A stretch of DNA of 64,000 nt from Pseudarthrobacter sp. NBSH8 (lineage in GTDB: Bacteria > Actinomycetota > Actinomycetes > Actinomycetales > Micrococcaceae). Positions 19,720-30,030 of the stretch are shown here, in pieces. How positions within the stretch are numbered: position 1 is the first letter of the stretch; each line of letters starts with the position of its first letter. The notes under the pieces were generated by a model. The model did no database searches. It saw only the letters and a list, made by a program, of their open reading frames with translations, and had not been told where the DNA came from. A program made the translations under genes and the position numbers. The stretch covers positions 744,001 through 808,000 of the forward strand of contig NZ_CP043178.1 in NCBI RefSeq assembly GCF_014217545.1, read 5' to 3'.

Positions 19720-20996
19720 TCCACCGCAGCTTGCGCTCAACAATCGTCCGCACAACTACAGGGGCGGCCCTCCTGCTGGCCCTGGCTGGCTGCGCCGGGT
19801 CGGGCGGCAATGCACGCGTTGAATCCGCTGAAGCATCCGGTGACGGCACGCTGCGGATCGGGCTGATCCAGGACAGCGCGGGGAAGCAGGCCTTCCTCAA
19901 CGACTCACAGCTCGCTGCGGCCCAACTGGCCATCAAGGAAATCAATGCGGCCGGGGGCCACAAGGGCAGGCCTGTTGATCTGGTGGTGGGCGCCGGCGAT
20001 GGCGCCGATGCCCAGGCCAGGCATCTGGCCTCAGCCAGAGTTGATGTGGTGATCGGACCGACCGATTCGAGCCACGCCGCCGCCGCCATCGATGTCCTCT
20101 CGGCTGCGCGCGTCCCGCTCCTCTCGCCGGCCAACTCCGCTGCCGGCCTGTCCCGTTACAAGAGCGGCGGCTATTACTTCAGGACGGCGGCTGCGGACGT
20201 TGCCCAGGCATCGGTGCTGGTGAAATTGGCCAAGGAAGGCGGTGCCAAGAGCCTTGCCGTGGTCCACCAGGACTCTGGCTACGGAAAAGACGTAGCTGCC
20301 GCGGTGGCCGGCGCCGCCAAGAACGCCGGCCTGGACACCGTCTCCACCACCGCCTTCAAGCCCGGCGACGCCGGGGACGCGGCAGCCGCTGCCAAGGCCG
20401 CCTCACCTGACGCGGTAGTGCTGATCGCCAGGGACGACGCCCAGGGTGCCCTCGCAGAGCTCAATAACGCAGGGCTCCGGGGCAAGAGCATCATCCTGAG
20501 CGACGGCGCTTTCGCCCAGTACGGTTCGGGGCTGGGATCCAAGGCCCTCGACGGCGCCCGTGCCGTGGTGCCGGGTCTGTTGCCGTCCGCAGACTTCCAA
20601 GCCCGTCTTGTGGCGGTCAACCCTGCACTGAAAGACCTTTCGTTCGCCGCAGAGACCTACGACGCCGTGAACCTCGCGGCCCTGGCCGCAGCAAAGGCTG
20701 ACGACGATGCCGGCCGTTCCATCGCCGCCAACCTGATCGCCGTCTCCGGCGGGACAGCAGGCGGGCAGCCCGCCGCGCAGGCCTCTGGCCCGGCCACCAA
20801 GCCGTGCCTGTCCTACACCGATTGCCTCGGGGTCCTGAAGACCGGGGCCGGCATTAATTACGACGGCGAATCGGGGCCGGTTGCCTTCGACGCCAACGGT
20901 GACATCACCACGGCCAACTACATGGTGTTCACCTACGGCGCAGACAACAGGGCGGTGCTCACCGGCCGTGAGACTGCAGGCCGGGCAGCAGGCTGA
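19716..20996 (+). CDS. ABC transporter substrate-binding lipoprotein (branched-chain amino acid type), orphan
   Basis: 426 residues. The N-terminal signal peptide ends with [10 protein letters not shown], a clear lipobox, so the protein is lipid-anchored outside the membrane. The body is a type-1 periplasmic-binding fold similar to Liv[35 protein letters not shown], and [20 protein letters not shown]. It starts at GTG 19716 inside the csp stop region (GTGA overlap). No permease or ATPase genes are adjacent, so it is either a sensor-like receptor or shares a transporter encoded elsewhere. The ligand is unknown. Confidence 0.85.
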   Translation: MIHRSLRSTIVRTTTGAALLLALAGCAGSGGNARVESAEASGDGTLRIGLIQDSAGKQAFLNDSQLAAAQLAIKEINAAGGHKGRPVDLVVGAGDGADAQARHLASARVDVVIGPTDSSHAAAAIDVLSAARVPLLSPANSAAGLSRYKSGGYYFRTAAADVAQASVLVKLAKEGGAKSLAVVHQDSGYGKDVAAAVAGAAKNAGLDTVSTTAFKPGDAGDAAAAAKAASPDAVVLIARDDAQGALAELNNAGLRGKSIILSDGAFAQYGSGLGSKALDGARAVVPGLLPSADFQARLVAVNPALKDLSFAAETYDAVNLAALAAAKADDDAGRSIAANLIAVSGGTAGGQPAAQASGPATKPCLSYTDCLGVLKTGAGINYDGESGPVAFDANGDITTANYMVFTYGADNRAVLTGRETAGRAAG

Positions 20997-21047
20997 TCGC
21001 CGGTGGCGAACAGGGCGCCCTGACGGCGCGATTTGCGGGGCCTTTCG

Positions 21048-21091
21048 CTTGCACTCTCACCTAGGGAGTGCTAATTATTGAGTTAGCACTC
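21048..21091 (+). promoter_or_regulatory. CIRCE element (HrcA operator) with a third half-site
   Basis: Left half TTGCACTC (21049-21056), 9-bp spacer, right half GAGTGCTAA (21066-21074): a CIRCE with two mismatches on the left. A further perfect half TTAGCACTC (21083-21091) makes a second inverted repeat with the middle half at an 8-bp spacer. It lies about 195 bases before groEL. The rest of the 290-base gap shows no gene. Confidence 0.88.
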
Positions 21092-21181
21092 TTACGTACC
21101 GACTGCTAAAGCAACGTCCGGTTTTCCGGCATCGGAGCTTGGTGGCGGTCGTGGAGCGAGAGAAATACCTAGCTGGAGTGA

Positions 21182-22915
<1,734 letters not shown>

Positions 22916-22950
22916 TCCCCAGCGCCCGGACCACGTTCCGCGCAAACAAT

Positions 22951-22983
22951 GATGCGGCCCCCTCCACTGGAGGGGGCCGCATC
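22951..22983. terminator. Bidirectional terminator after groEL
   Basis: Perfect 15-bp stem GATGCGGCCCCCTCC / GGAGGGGGCCGCATC with a 3-base loop (22966-22968), placed between the convergent groEL and sugar-binding pseudogene. A weak T-containing tail (TATTTCC) follows on the plus strand. Confidence 0.9.
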
Positions 22984-22991
22984 TATTTCCA

Positions 22992-24301
22992 CTACTTGCG
23001 GGCCGTGGCCAGCATTCCTTCGACTTCCTTCTTGAACGCTTCGGCGGCCGTCTGCGGAGTCATCCGGTTGTACAGGACTTCATCGGTGAACCGCTTGATG
23101 ACGTTCTGGACGCTACCGGCACCCACCGGCGGGACGGGAGGTGCGTCGGCTATGTCCGGCGCAATGGCCTTCAGGAAGGCCACCACGGTGGTGTCTGCCG
23201 GCTTGAGGGCAGGGGTGATGCCCTTGACGATCTCAGAGTTGCTCGGGACTCCGCGGTCTGTCATAAGGATGGCGCCTGCGGCGGGGCTGTTGGCCAGGTA
23301 ATTGATAAAGGTTGCGGCTGCTTCCGGGTGCTTGGACCGTGAGGACGCGGACCAGAACATGGTGGGCTTGTAGTACATGCCGTTGTCCGCAGACTTTCCG
23401 TCGGTACTGGGGGCGCGGAGCATCCTGAGGCTGCTGCCTGTGGTGGTTTCCAGCGATCCCAGCTGGTTGGTCCACCACCAGGCCATACCCACCCGGTTCG
23501 TGCCGAACAGACTCTCCTCAAGCCCAGCGCCGGAGTCCTCGGTGGCCACAGAGGCCGGCAGACTTGCCTTGGAATCGCGCTGCTCCTTCAGCCGCTCCCA
23601 GAACGCAGCGGCCGTAGCGGTGTCGAAATCCAGTTTCCCGTCCTGGGAGTAGAGGTTCGCGCCGTGCTGCCGAAGCCAAATGATGAGGTCTGCCTCGTTG
23701 CTGCCATAGGCCGCGCCGTAGCTCCTTCCGTCACCGGCCGCGCTGAGTTTCCCGGCGGTGTCCATGAAGTCGTCCCAGGTCCAGGTGGAGTCGTCGGGGA
23801 CCGGCACGTTTGCTGCCTCGAAGACCTTGGTGTTCGCCATGATGACCTAGGCGTTCTTCCCGGCGCTCAACCCGTACTGTGCGTCGTTGTACTGGCCGGA
23901 CGCCAAGGATTCCTTGTCCAGCTTGGAGGTGTCGATCCCGCTCTGTTTGGACAGGTCCAGCAGTGCCCCCGGCCACCGTATTCGGCGATGTATTTCTGAT
24001 CCATCTGGATGACATCCGGTGCGTCATTGGCAGCGGTGGTGGTGGCCAGCTTGTCCCAGTAGCTGGCCCATTCGCCCGGCGCGGATTCGATCTTGATGTT
24101 CGGATGTTCGGCCTCGAACGCGTCGATGACTTTCTCTGTTTGCGCGTTGAGGTACTCGTTGCCCCACCAGGCGAACCGCAGGGTGACTTCGCTGCTTTCA
24201 CTGGAGCCGGCGGGTGCACCGCAGCCTGTGGCGAGCAGTGAGACAGCGATGGCGACTGCGCCGAACTGGAATCTCCTGCGGCTGATGGCCTGAATCTTCA
24301 T
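22992..24301 (-). pseudogene. Sugar ABC-transporter substrate-binding lipoprotein, inactivated by frameshift and stop
   Basis: A family-1-type extracellular solute-binding protein can be read across two frames. It starts at ATG 24301 with a lipoprotein signal (SLLATGCGAPAG) and runs through VTLRFAWWGNEYLNAQTEKV to KYIAEYGGRG. There the frame is lost: an intact reading (ALLDLSKQSGIDTSKLDKES) needs one extra C in the plus-strand run at 23966-23970. The restored frame then meets TAG at 23847-23849 (SAGKNA-stop-VIMANTKV, probably TGG or TAC before). The remaining 282 residues to 22992 are intact and well conserved. Two independent lesions argue for genuine decay rather than a read error. No permease genes are nearby. 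Intact homologues bind oligosaccharides. Confidence 0.88.
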
Positions 24302-24386
24302 TGATGTGCCTTCCTCAAAAGGGTGGAGGTCCACCGCGCTCGGGTTCCCGTGACGGCATCGGTGCCGGCGGGGAAGCTTCGACTGA

Positions 24387-24464
24387 GAAAGCGCTTTCCC
24401 GGTCAGGATTCCGATTCTGCCGCGCTTCGACTTCGTCGTCAAGACTTTGCGGTAAGCGGTTTCC
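24387..24464 (-). promoter_or_regulatory. Two LacI-family operator-like sites upstream of the pseudogene
   Basis: A perfect 12-bp palindrome GAAAGCGCTTTC at 24387-24398 and a near copy TAAGCGGTTTCC at 24453-24464, centres 66 bp apart. CG-centred palindromes of this kind are typical LacI-family sites for sugar operons. They lie 86-163 bp before the pseudogene start, and the second also lies 49 bp before the RNase HI gene. Confidence 0.6.
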
Positions 24465-24512
24465 CGGATGCTGGCTGAACCGGTTGTCGGCGGTGTCTGG
24501 CAGGATGGTTCC

Positions 24513-25574
24513 GTGACAATTACTGCAGCGGCCGACGGTTCGGCTCTAGGAAATCCCGGCCCGGCCGGTTGGGCCTGGTATGTGAACGACGACTGCTGGC
24601 GCGCCGGGGGATGGCCGCACGGCACCAACAACCAGGGCGAGCTAATGGCTGTGCTGGATCTGTTCCGTGCCACCGCGCACGTCCCGGAAGAGGACCTGAG
24701 GGTTCTCTGCGACAGCCAGTACGTGATCAACTCCATCACAAAGTGGATGCCAGGGTGGAAACGCAAGGGCTGGCGGAAGGCCGACGGCAAACCCGTCCTG
24801 AACGTGGAGCTGCTCAAGGAACTTGACCGGGAAATCGCCGGCCGGAAATACACCTTCGAATGGGTCAAAGGCCACGCCGGCCACGACCTCAATGAGGCAG
24901 CCGATGTCCGCGCGCGTGCCGCTGCCACCGCGTACCAGCAGGGTGTGGCAGCGCGGTCAGGCCCAGGCTTCGCTGGAGCCCCGGACGCAGTTGGCCCAGC
25001 AGTTGATAGCCGCGTTGCCGTCAGCTCCGGGGCAGTCGCTGCGCTGGCCGGCCCCGACGCCGTCACTGCAGCCAGCCTGCAGGCGGCCACCACAGTCGCC
25101 GGCGGTGCTGTCGCCGGCGGTCAGGGCTCGTACGGCCAGGACCTCTTGAATCAAGACCCCTACGACGAGCCGGACCTCTTCAGCGAACTGGAGAGCGAAT
25201 CGTTCATCCCGGCGGAGTCCGCCGGGGCTGAGATGAGCCCCGAGGCGATCGTCGAGGCCCTCGAACGCGAATTGTCGGGCCCCGACATCCGTGGCGACAT
25301 CGGCCGTACCGGCGTCCTCCTCCACCCTGATTTCATGGAGATCGGAACGTCGGGCAGAGTCTGGACCCGTGACGCCACGATGATGGCGCTCGAAGAGGAA
25401 CCAGTGCAGCACGCCGAGCTGGAGATCCTGGGTGCGGACCGCATCGGCACCAGCGCGATCCTGCTGACGTGCCGAAGCTACTCGCGCCCAGGCACGGCTC
25501 TCCATAGCTCACTGTGGGTCTTGGACGGCAACAGGTGGCGGCTCCGGTTCCGCCAGGGTACGCCGGAGGCCTAG
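24513..25574 (+). CDS. RNase HI-family protein fused to a C-terminal NTF2/DUF4440-like domain
   Basis: 353 residues from GTG 24513 (AGGATGG 5 bases upstream); the frame extends 15 codons further. Residues 1-145 are an RNase HI with all four acidic catalytic residues: Asp in AAADGSALGNPG, Glu in NNQGELMAVL, Asp in VLCDSQYVINS and Asp in HAGHDLNEAADVRAR. A low-complexity Ala/Gly/Val linker of about 70 residues follows, then a domain from about residue 235 (IVEALERELSGPDIRGD; HPDFMEIGTSGRVWTRD; SSLWVLDGNRWRLRFRQGTP) that resembles the DUF4440/SnoaL-like fold. RNase HI removes RNA from RNA:DNA hybrids; the added domain's role is unknown. Confidence 0.88.
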   Translation: MTITAAADGSALGNPGPAGWAWYVNDDCWRAGGWPHGTNNQGELMAVLDLFRATAHVPEEDLRVLCDSQYVINSITKWMPGWKRKGWRKADGKPVLNVELLKELDREIAGRKYTFEWVKGHAGHDLNEAADVRARAAATAYQQGVAARSGPGFAGAPDAVGPAVDSRVAVSSGAVAALAGPDAVTAASLQAATTVAGGAVAGGQGSYGQDLLNQDPYDEPDLFSELESESFIPAESAGAEMSPEAIVEALERELSGPDIRGDIGRTGVLLHPDFMEIGTSGRVWTRDATMMALEEEPVQHAELEILGADRIGTSAILLTCRSYSRPGTALHSSLWVLDGNRWRLRFRQGTPEA

Positions 25575-25595
25575 AGCGCACTTTCGGCCGCGGAC

Positions 25596-25883
25596 TCAGC
25601 TGAAGCGTTGGGTGTTGCCCTGCTCGGCCTGGGCGTAGGTGGACGCTGCCGATGCCAGGGCCATGTTGATGGATGCCAGTGACGCCTCCACCTTGCCCTG
25701 GGTGAGGGTCCACTCGGTCACCAGGGCCTGGAAGTTGTTGGCAGCCGAGCCCCGCCAGGTGGACTGCAGTTCGTCCAGGCCCCGCTTCATGGTCTGGACG
25801 TCCGAGCTGATCCGGTCCACGGTTGCTTTGACGTTGGCCGACTTGAGCTGAAGGAGTTCGGTGTCGACGGAAATGATGCTCAT
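25596..25883 (-). CDS. WXG100-family (ESAT-6-like) protein, orphan
   Basis: 95 residues from ATG 25883; an 11-codon longer frame to 25916 lacks a better ribosome-binding site. It is entirely helical by composition with the central turn motif STWRGSAANNF (W-R-G variant of WXG) joining two helices, the hallmark of ESAT-6/WXG100 substrates of type VII secretion. The C-terminus AEQGNTQRF carries no clear YxxxD/E export motif. No EccC ATPase, membrane component or toxin partner lies nearby, so any secretion machinery must be encoded elsewhere. Confidence 0.88.
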   Translation of the reverse strand: MSIISVDTELLQLKSANVKATVDRISSDVQTMKRGLDELQSTWRGSAANNFQALVTEWTLTQGKVEASLASINMALASAASTYAQAEQGNTQRFS

Positions 25884-25992
25884 GGCTAGCTGCCTCTCGA
25901 AGTAGTGGGACAGCATATGCTGCCCGCCCGGCTGCTCCGGGCCACTACAGCGAGCCTACGGACGGGCACTGCCCGCGCGCCACGCTCCATGG

Positions 25993-27543
25993 CTATATGT
26001 GGATAACCTTGCCGTCGCCGTGGCCTCCGTCCAGAGGATCGCCATGCTGGGCGGACGTCCAGCCCGGAGTCGCGTCCAGTAGGTGCTCATCGCCGGACGG
26101 AGCCTCGTCTGTGGCGTCGTCCCTGACAGGCAGGCTGACCACCAAGGTAGCCCCGCCGCCGTCGGTCGTTTCCACCCGGACGGACCCGCCGTGCGATCCC
26201 ACGATGGCCGCGACAATCGCGAGCCCCAGGCCGCTGCCGCCGGTTTCACGCGTCCGGGACGTGTCCGCCCGATAGAAACGCTCGAACACCTTGGACGCAT
26301 CCTCTTCTGAAATGCCGGGGCCATGGTCCCGCACCTCGATTACGGCGAGCGGCTGCCCGCCGTCGGAGGTCCGGACCCCGACGGCGAGTTCGATCGGGCT
26401 GCCGTCCGGGGTGTAGCGCAGGGCGTTCCCCACGAGGTTCCCCACCACCTGTCGCAGTTTTGCTTCGTCACCGAGCACGGGAGCGGGTGCGGCCCGTTCG
26501 TCACCAAGGCCGGTCAGGGAGATGGGACGAAAGCGGTCGCTTGCCTGTGTGTCCACCACCGCGTCGTGGGCGATCAGCTGCAGGTCGACGGGCTTTTGCT
26601 GTAGCGGACGCTGTTCGTCCAGGCGCGCCAGCAGGAGCAGGTCCTCCACCATTGAACCCATCCGTTTGGCTTCGCTTTCGATCCGCCCCATGGCCGTGGC
26701 CACGTCATCGTCGGTGGCCAGCGCGCCATGGCGGTAGAGCTCGGAGAAACCCCTGATGGTCACGAGGGGGGTACGCAGCTCGTGGGAGGCGTCTGCTGCG
26801 AACCGGCGCATTCTGCCTTCGGAGGCTGTCCGGGCGGCGAAGGCCGTCTCGATGTGCGCCAGCATGGCGTTCAGCGAACTGCCGAGCCGCCCCACTTCGG
26901 TGCCGGGATTCTCGACGTCCACACGCCTGGAAAGGTCGCCGGCGGCGATCGCGGCCGCGGTCCTTTCCACCTTGGCCAGTGGCCGGAACGACCGCGACAC
27001 GGTCCAACTGGCGATCAGGGAGGCCAGCAGCAGGGTGAGCAGGCCGACGCCGGTGACCACCAGGGTGGCGTGCTTGAGGACATCGTCCACACTTTGCAGC
27101 GGCAATCCGATGACAACAACAGCGGGTTGGCCGATATAGAGCACGGTCACCGCGACCACCCGCCAGTTGTGGCCGTCCGTGCCGCGCACCTGGTAAGGAC
27201 GCGCGCCCCTGTCCTGGGCGTCCTCAACGGAGATGGTTGAGATGTCGGGGTGGTCATCCGGATTGCCGCCCAACAGCTGGGGCTCCCCACCGGGGGTGTA
27301 AAGGATCAGCGAGTAGTCAGTGGGTACCATCGGGTTGGTGGGAGCCTGCAGCTGGGTGAACGAGCGCTGCTTGCTGGCGAGGTCGACGGCGGCGTACAGC
27401 TTGTCATCCACCTGTGCCTGGAGGTAGCTGTGCAGCAGCGTCAGGGTGCCGGCACCGGTCGCAGTCAGCGCAACAATCAGCAGTGCCATGATCATGGCCA
27501 CCAGCTGGGACCTCAGCGAGGCCGATTTCCACCGCTGCAGCAA
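25993..27543 (-). CDS. Two-component sensor histidine kinase
   Basis: 516 residues. TM1 at about 14-37, an extracytoplasmic sensor region of about 120 residues, TM2 at about 160-182, then HAMP (FRPLAKVERTAAAIAAGDLS), a HisKA box with phospho-accepting His254 in ADASHELRTPLVTIRGF, and a HATPase_c domain with N, G1 (VRDHGPGISEEDASKVFERF) and G2 (GSGLGLAIVAAIVGSHGG) boxes. It lies 2 bases after the response regulator on the same strand. Layout resembles the actinobacterial TcrY/PhoR-type kinases. The signal is not apparent from the sensor region. Confidence 0.95.
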   Translation of the reverse strand: MLQRWKSASLRSQLVAMIMALLIVALTATGAGTLTLLHSYLQAQVDDKLYAAVDLASKQRSFTQLQAPTNPMVPTDYSLILYTPGGEPQLLGGNPDDHPDISTISVEDAQDRGARPYQVRGTDGHNWRVVAVTVLYIGQPAVVVIGLPLQSVDDVLKHATLVVTGVGLLTLLLASLIASWTVSRSFRPLAKVERTAAAIAAGDLSRRVDVENPGTEVGRLGSSLNAMLAHIETAFAARTASEGRMRRFAADASHELRTPLVTIRGFSELYRHGALATDDDVATAMGRIESEAKRMGSMVEDLLLLARLDEQRPLQQKPVDLQLIAHDAVVDTQASDRFRPISLTGLGDERAAPAPVLGDEAKLRQVVGNLVGNALRYTPDGSPIELAVGVRTSDGGQPLAVIEVRDHGPGISEEDASKVFERFYRADTSRTRETGGSGLGLAIVAAIVGSHGGSVRVETTDGGGATLVVSLPVRDDATDEAPSGDEHLLDATPGWTSAQHGDPLDGGHGDGKVIHI

Positions 27544-27545
27544 GG

Positions 27546-28256
27546 TCAGCGCTTCTCTGCCGTCCGGAGCACGTAGCCCACTCCGCGTTTGGTCTGGATC
27601 AGGGCCGGTGCGTCCGGATCAATGTCCACCTTGCGCCGGAGGTAGGAGATGTAGGACTCCACGATCGAGGCGTCGCCATTGAAGTTGTACTCCCAGACGT
27701 GGTCAAGGATCTGGGATTTCGACAGCACCCGGTTCGGGTTCAGCATGAGGTAGCGGAGGAGCTTGAATTCCGTGGGGGACAGTTCAATTACGGTGCCGCC
27801 GCGGCGCACCTCGTGGGCGTCGTCGTCGAGCTCCAGGTCGTCCACCCGGATCACGGCGTCGTCGTCGAGCATGGGCTGGGTCCGGCGCAGGACCGCGCGG
27901 ATCCGGGCCACTACTTCGTCCAGGCTGAACGGCTTGGTGACATAGTCGTCCCCGCCCACCGTGAGCCCGGTGACCTTGTCCTCGGTGTCGTCCTTCGCCG
28001 TAAGGAACAGGACCGGGAAGTGCTTGCCCGAAGCCCGCAGCTTGCGGGTGACGGTGAAGCCATCCATGTCCGGCAACATCACGTCCAGTACCGCCAGATC
28101 GGGTGTGTGGAGTTCGGCGGCGGCCAGCGCGTCGCGGCCGTTGGCGGCAGAGACCACCTCAAAGCCTGCGAAGCGGAGCGAGGTGGACAGCAGCTCGCGG
28201 ATGTTGGGTTCGTCATCAACAACTAGCAGCTTGGCTTCTGGGCCGGTCTTCTTCAT
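27546..28256 (-). CDS. OmpR/PhoB-family response regulator
   Basis: 236 residues from ATG 28256. The receiver domain has the acidic pocket VVDDEPNIR, phospho-acceptor Asp58 in LAVLDVMLPDMDGF and Lys108 in DDYVTKPFS. The winged-helix DNA-binding domain contains LSPTEFKLLRYLMLNPNRVL and the recognition region ASIVESYISYLRRKVD. It directly precedes the kinase gene (2-base gap), so the pair is one operon. A GGGAGCATGATGGGAGCATG direct repeat surrounds the start; the ribosome-binding site is therefore ambiguous and the frame extends to 28313. Confidence 0.95.
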   Translation of the reverse strand: MKKTGPEAKLLVVDDEPNIRELLSTSLRFAGFEVVSAANGRDALAAAELHTPDLAVLDVMLPDMDGFTVTRKLRASGKHFPVLFLTAKDDTEDKVTGLTVGGDDYVTKPFSLDEVVARIRAVLRRTQPMLDDDAVIRVDDLELDDDAHEVRRGGTVIELSPTEFKLLRYLMLNPNRVLSKSQILDHVWEYNFNGDASIVESYISYLRRKVDIDPDAPALIQTKRGVGYVLRTAEKR

Positions 28257-28373
28257 GCTCCCATCATGCTCCCAGAAACTGTGAGTTTTCTGGATGGATG
28301 GTGGGTGTTCCATGGGGAGTCTGCTCGTGGTGGTGGCAACCCGGACCGTCAGCCGGTAACACCGGGCGACCTT

Positions 28374-30017
28374 CTAGCCGGCGCCGACATCCTTGGCGTC
28401 CATGATCCGGTAGGCATACCCCTGCTCAGCCAGGAAGCGCTGCCGCTTGGCCGCGAAATCCTGGTCCAGGGTGTCCCGGGCCACCAACGAGTAGAAGCGG
28501 GCCGCCCGGCCGTCCTTCTTGGGGCGCAGCAGCCGGCCCAGCCGCTGGGCTTCCTCCTGCCGCGACCCGAAAGAACCCGAAACCTGGATGGCCACCGAGG
28601 CCTCCGGCAGGTCGATGGAGAAGTTGGCCACCTTGGACACCACCAGGGTGTTCACGTCACCGGCACGGAAGGCATCGAAGAGTTTCTGCCGTTCCTTGAC
28701 GGAGGTGTCGCCCTTGATGACGGGAGCCTGCAGGCGCTCGCCGATCTCGTCCAGCTGGTCAATGTATTGCCCGATCACCAGCAGCTGCTCGCCAAGGTGA
28801 CGTGCCACCAGCTGTTCCACGATCAGGGTCTTGGACTCGGACGTGGCGCACAGCCGGTACTTGTCCGCGTCCTCGGCCATGGCGTAGGCCACGCGTTCGT
28901 CCCGGGGCAGGTCAATGCGGACCTCCACGCAGTCCGCGGGAGCGATGTAACCCTGCGCTTCGATGTCCTTCCACGGCGCGTCATACCGTTTGGGTCCAAT
29001 CAGGCTGAAGACCTCGCCTTCGCGGCCGTCCTCGCGGACCAGAGTTGCGGTGAGGCCCAGCCGGCGGCGCGCCTGTAGGTCCGCGGTCATCCGGAAGATC
29101 GGAGCCGGCAGGAGATGGACTTCGTCATAGATGATCAGGCCCCAGTCGTGGCCGTCCACGAGCTCCAGATGCGGGTAGAGGCCACCGCGCTTGGTGGTGA
29201 GGACCTGGTACGTGGCGATGGTGACCGGCCGGACTTCCTTGACCGCGCCCGAGTACTCGCCGATTTCATCCTCCGTCAAGGACGTCCGCTTGAGCAGTTC
29301 GTCCTTCCATTGCCGGGCGGCCACGGTGTTCGTCACCAGGATGAGGGTTGTGGTGGAACTCGTGGCCATGGCCGCGGCACCGACCAGGGTCTTTCCTGCT
29401 CCGCAGGGCAGCACCACCACGCCGCTGCCGCCGGCCCAGAAATTCTCGGTGGCGAGCTGCTGGTACGGGCGGAGCTTCCAGCCGTCCTCGTTCAGGGCGA
29501 TCAGGTGGGGTGTGCCGTCCACATAGCCGGCCAGATCCTCCGCCGGCCAGCCGATTTTCAGGAGCAGCTGCTTGAGCTGGCCGCGCTGTGAGGAGTGGAC
29601 CACAATGGTTTCGCCGTCGATCCGAGGCCCCAGCAAGGGCTGGATTTTTTTGGCCCGGATGACCTCTTCCAACACCGGGTAGTCGTCCGTGCGCATCACC
29701 AGGCCGTGCTGTGGGTCCTTCTCCAGGCGCAGCCGCCCGTACCGGGACATGGTCTCTTCGACGTCGATCAGCAGCGAATGCGGTACCGGGAACCGCGAGT
29801 ATTTGAGCAGGGTGTCCAGGACCTTCTCCGCGTCCAAACCGGCGGCGCGCGCGTTCCACAGGCCCAAGGGGGTCAGGCGGTAGCTGTGCATGTGCTCCGG
29901 AGCGCGCTCCAGTTCGGCGAAGGGGGCGATCGCGTGGCGCGCCTCGGTAGCCAGTTCGTGGTCCACTTCGAGCAGGATGGTTTTGTCACTTTGGACGATC
30001 AGCGGGCCGTCGTTCAC
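28374..30017 (-). CDS. XPB-type DNA repair helicase
   Basis: 547 residues, starting with GTG at 30017. Superfamily 2 helicase motifs: Walker A LPCGAGKTLVGA, Walker B with DEVH in LIIYDEVHLL, motif III LTATLVREDG, and motifs V-VI SKVANFSIDLPEASVAIQVS and EEAQRLGRLLRPKK. The N-terminal Helicase_C_3-like domain and the RED motif fit bacterial XPB homologues, 3'-5' helicases related to the TFIIH subunit. The upstream gene encodes the usual companion protein, 13 bases away, so the two are co-transcribed. Its precise cellular role in bacteria is not settled. Confidence 0.95.
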   Translation of the reverse strand: MNDGPLIVQSDKTILLEVDHELATEARHAIAPFAELERAPEHMHSYRLTPLGLWNARAAGLDAEKVLDTLLKYSRFPVPHSLLIDVEETMSRYGRLRLEKDPQHGLVMRTDDYPVLEEVIRAKKIQPLLGPRIDGETIVVHSSQRGQLKQLLLKIGWPAEDLAGYVDGTPHLIALNEDGWKLRPYQQLATENFWAGGSGVVVLPCGAGKTLVGAAAMATSSTTTLILVTNTVAARQWKDELLKRTSLTEDEIGEYSGAVKEVRPVTIATYQVLTTKRGGLYPHLELVDGHDWGLIIYDEVHLLPAPIFRMTADLQARRRLGLTATLVREDGREGEVFSLIGPKRYDAPWKDIEAQGYIAPADCVEVRIDLPRDERVAYAMAEDADKYRLCATSESKTLIVEQLVARHLGEQLLVIGQYIDQLDEIGERLQAPVIKGDTSVKERQKLFDAFRAGDVNTLVVSKVANFSIDLPEASVAIQVSGSFGSRQEEAQRLGRLLRPKKDGRAARFYSLVARDTLDQDFAAKRQRFLAEQGYAYRIMDAKDVGAG

Positions 30018-30030
30018 GCGGGGGCGTCCT

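Noticed and set aside
22992..23840. Treating the 282-residue frame as an intact short gene
   Set aside because: It begins in the middle of a solute-binding domain, and the signal peptide and N-terminal lobe are found upstream in another frame, so it is a fragment of a pseudogene.
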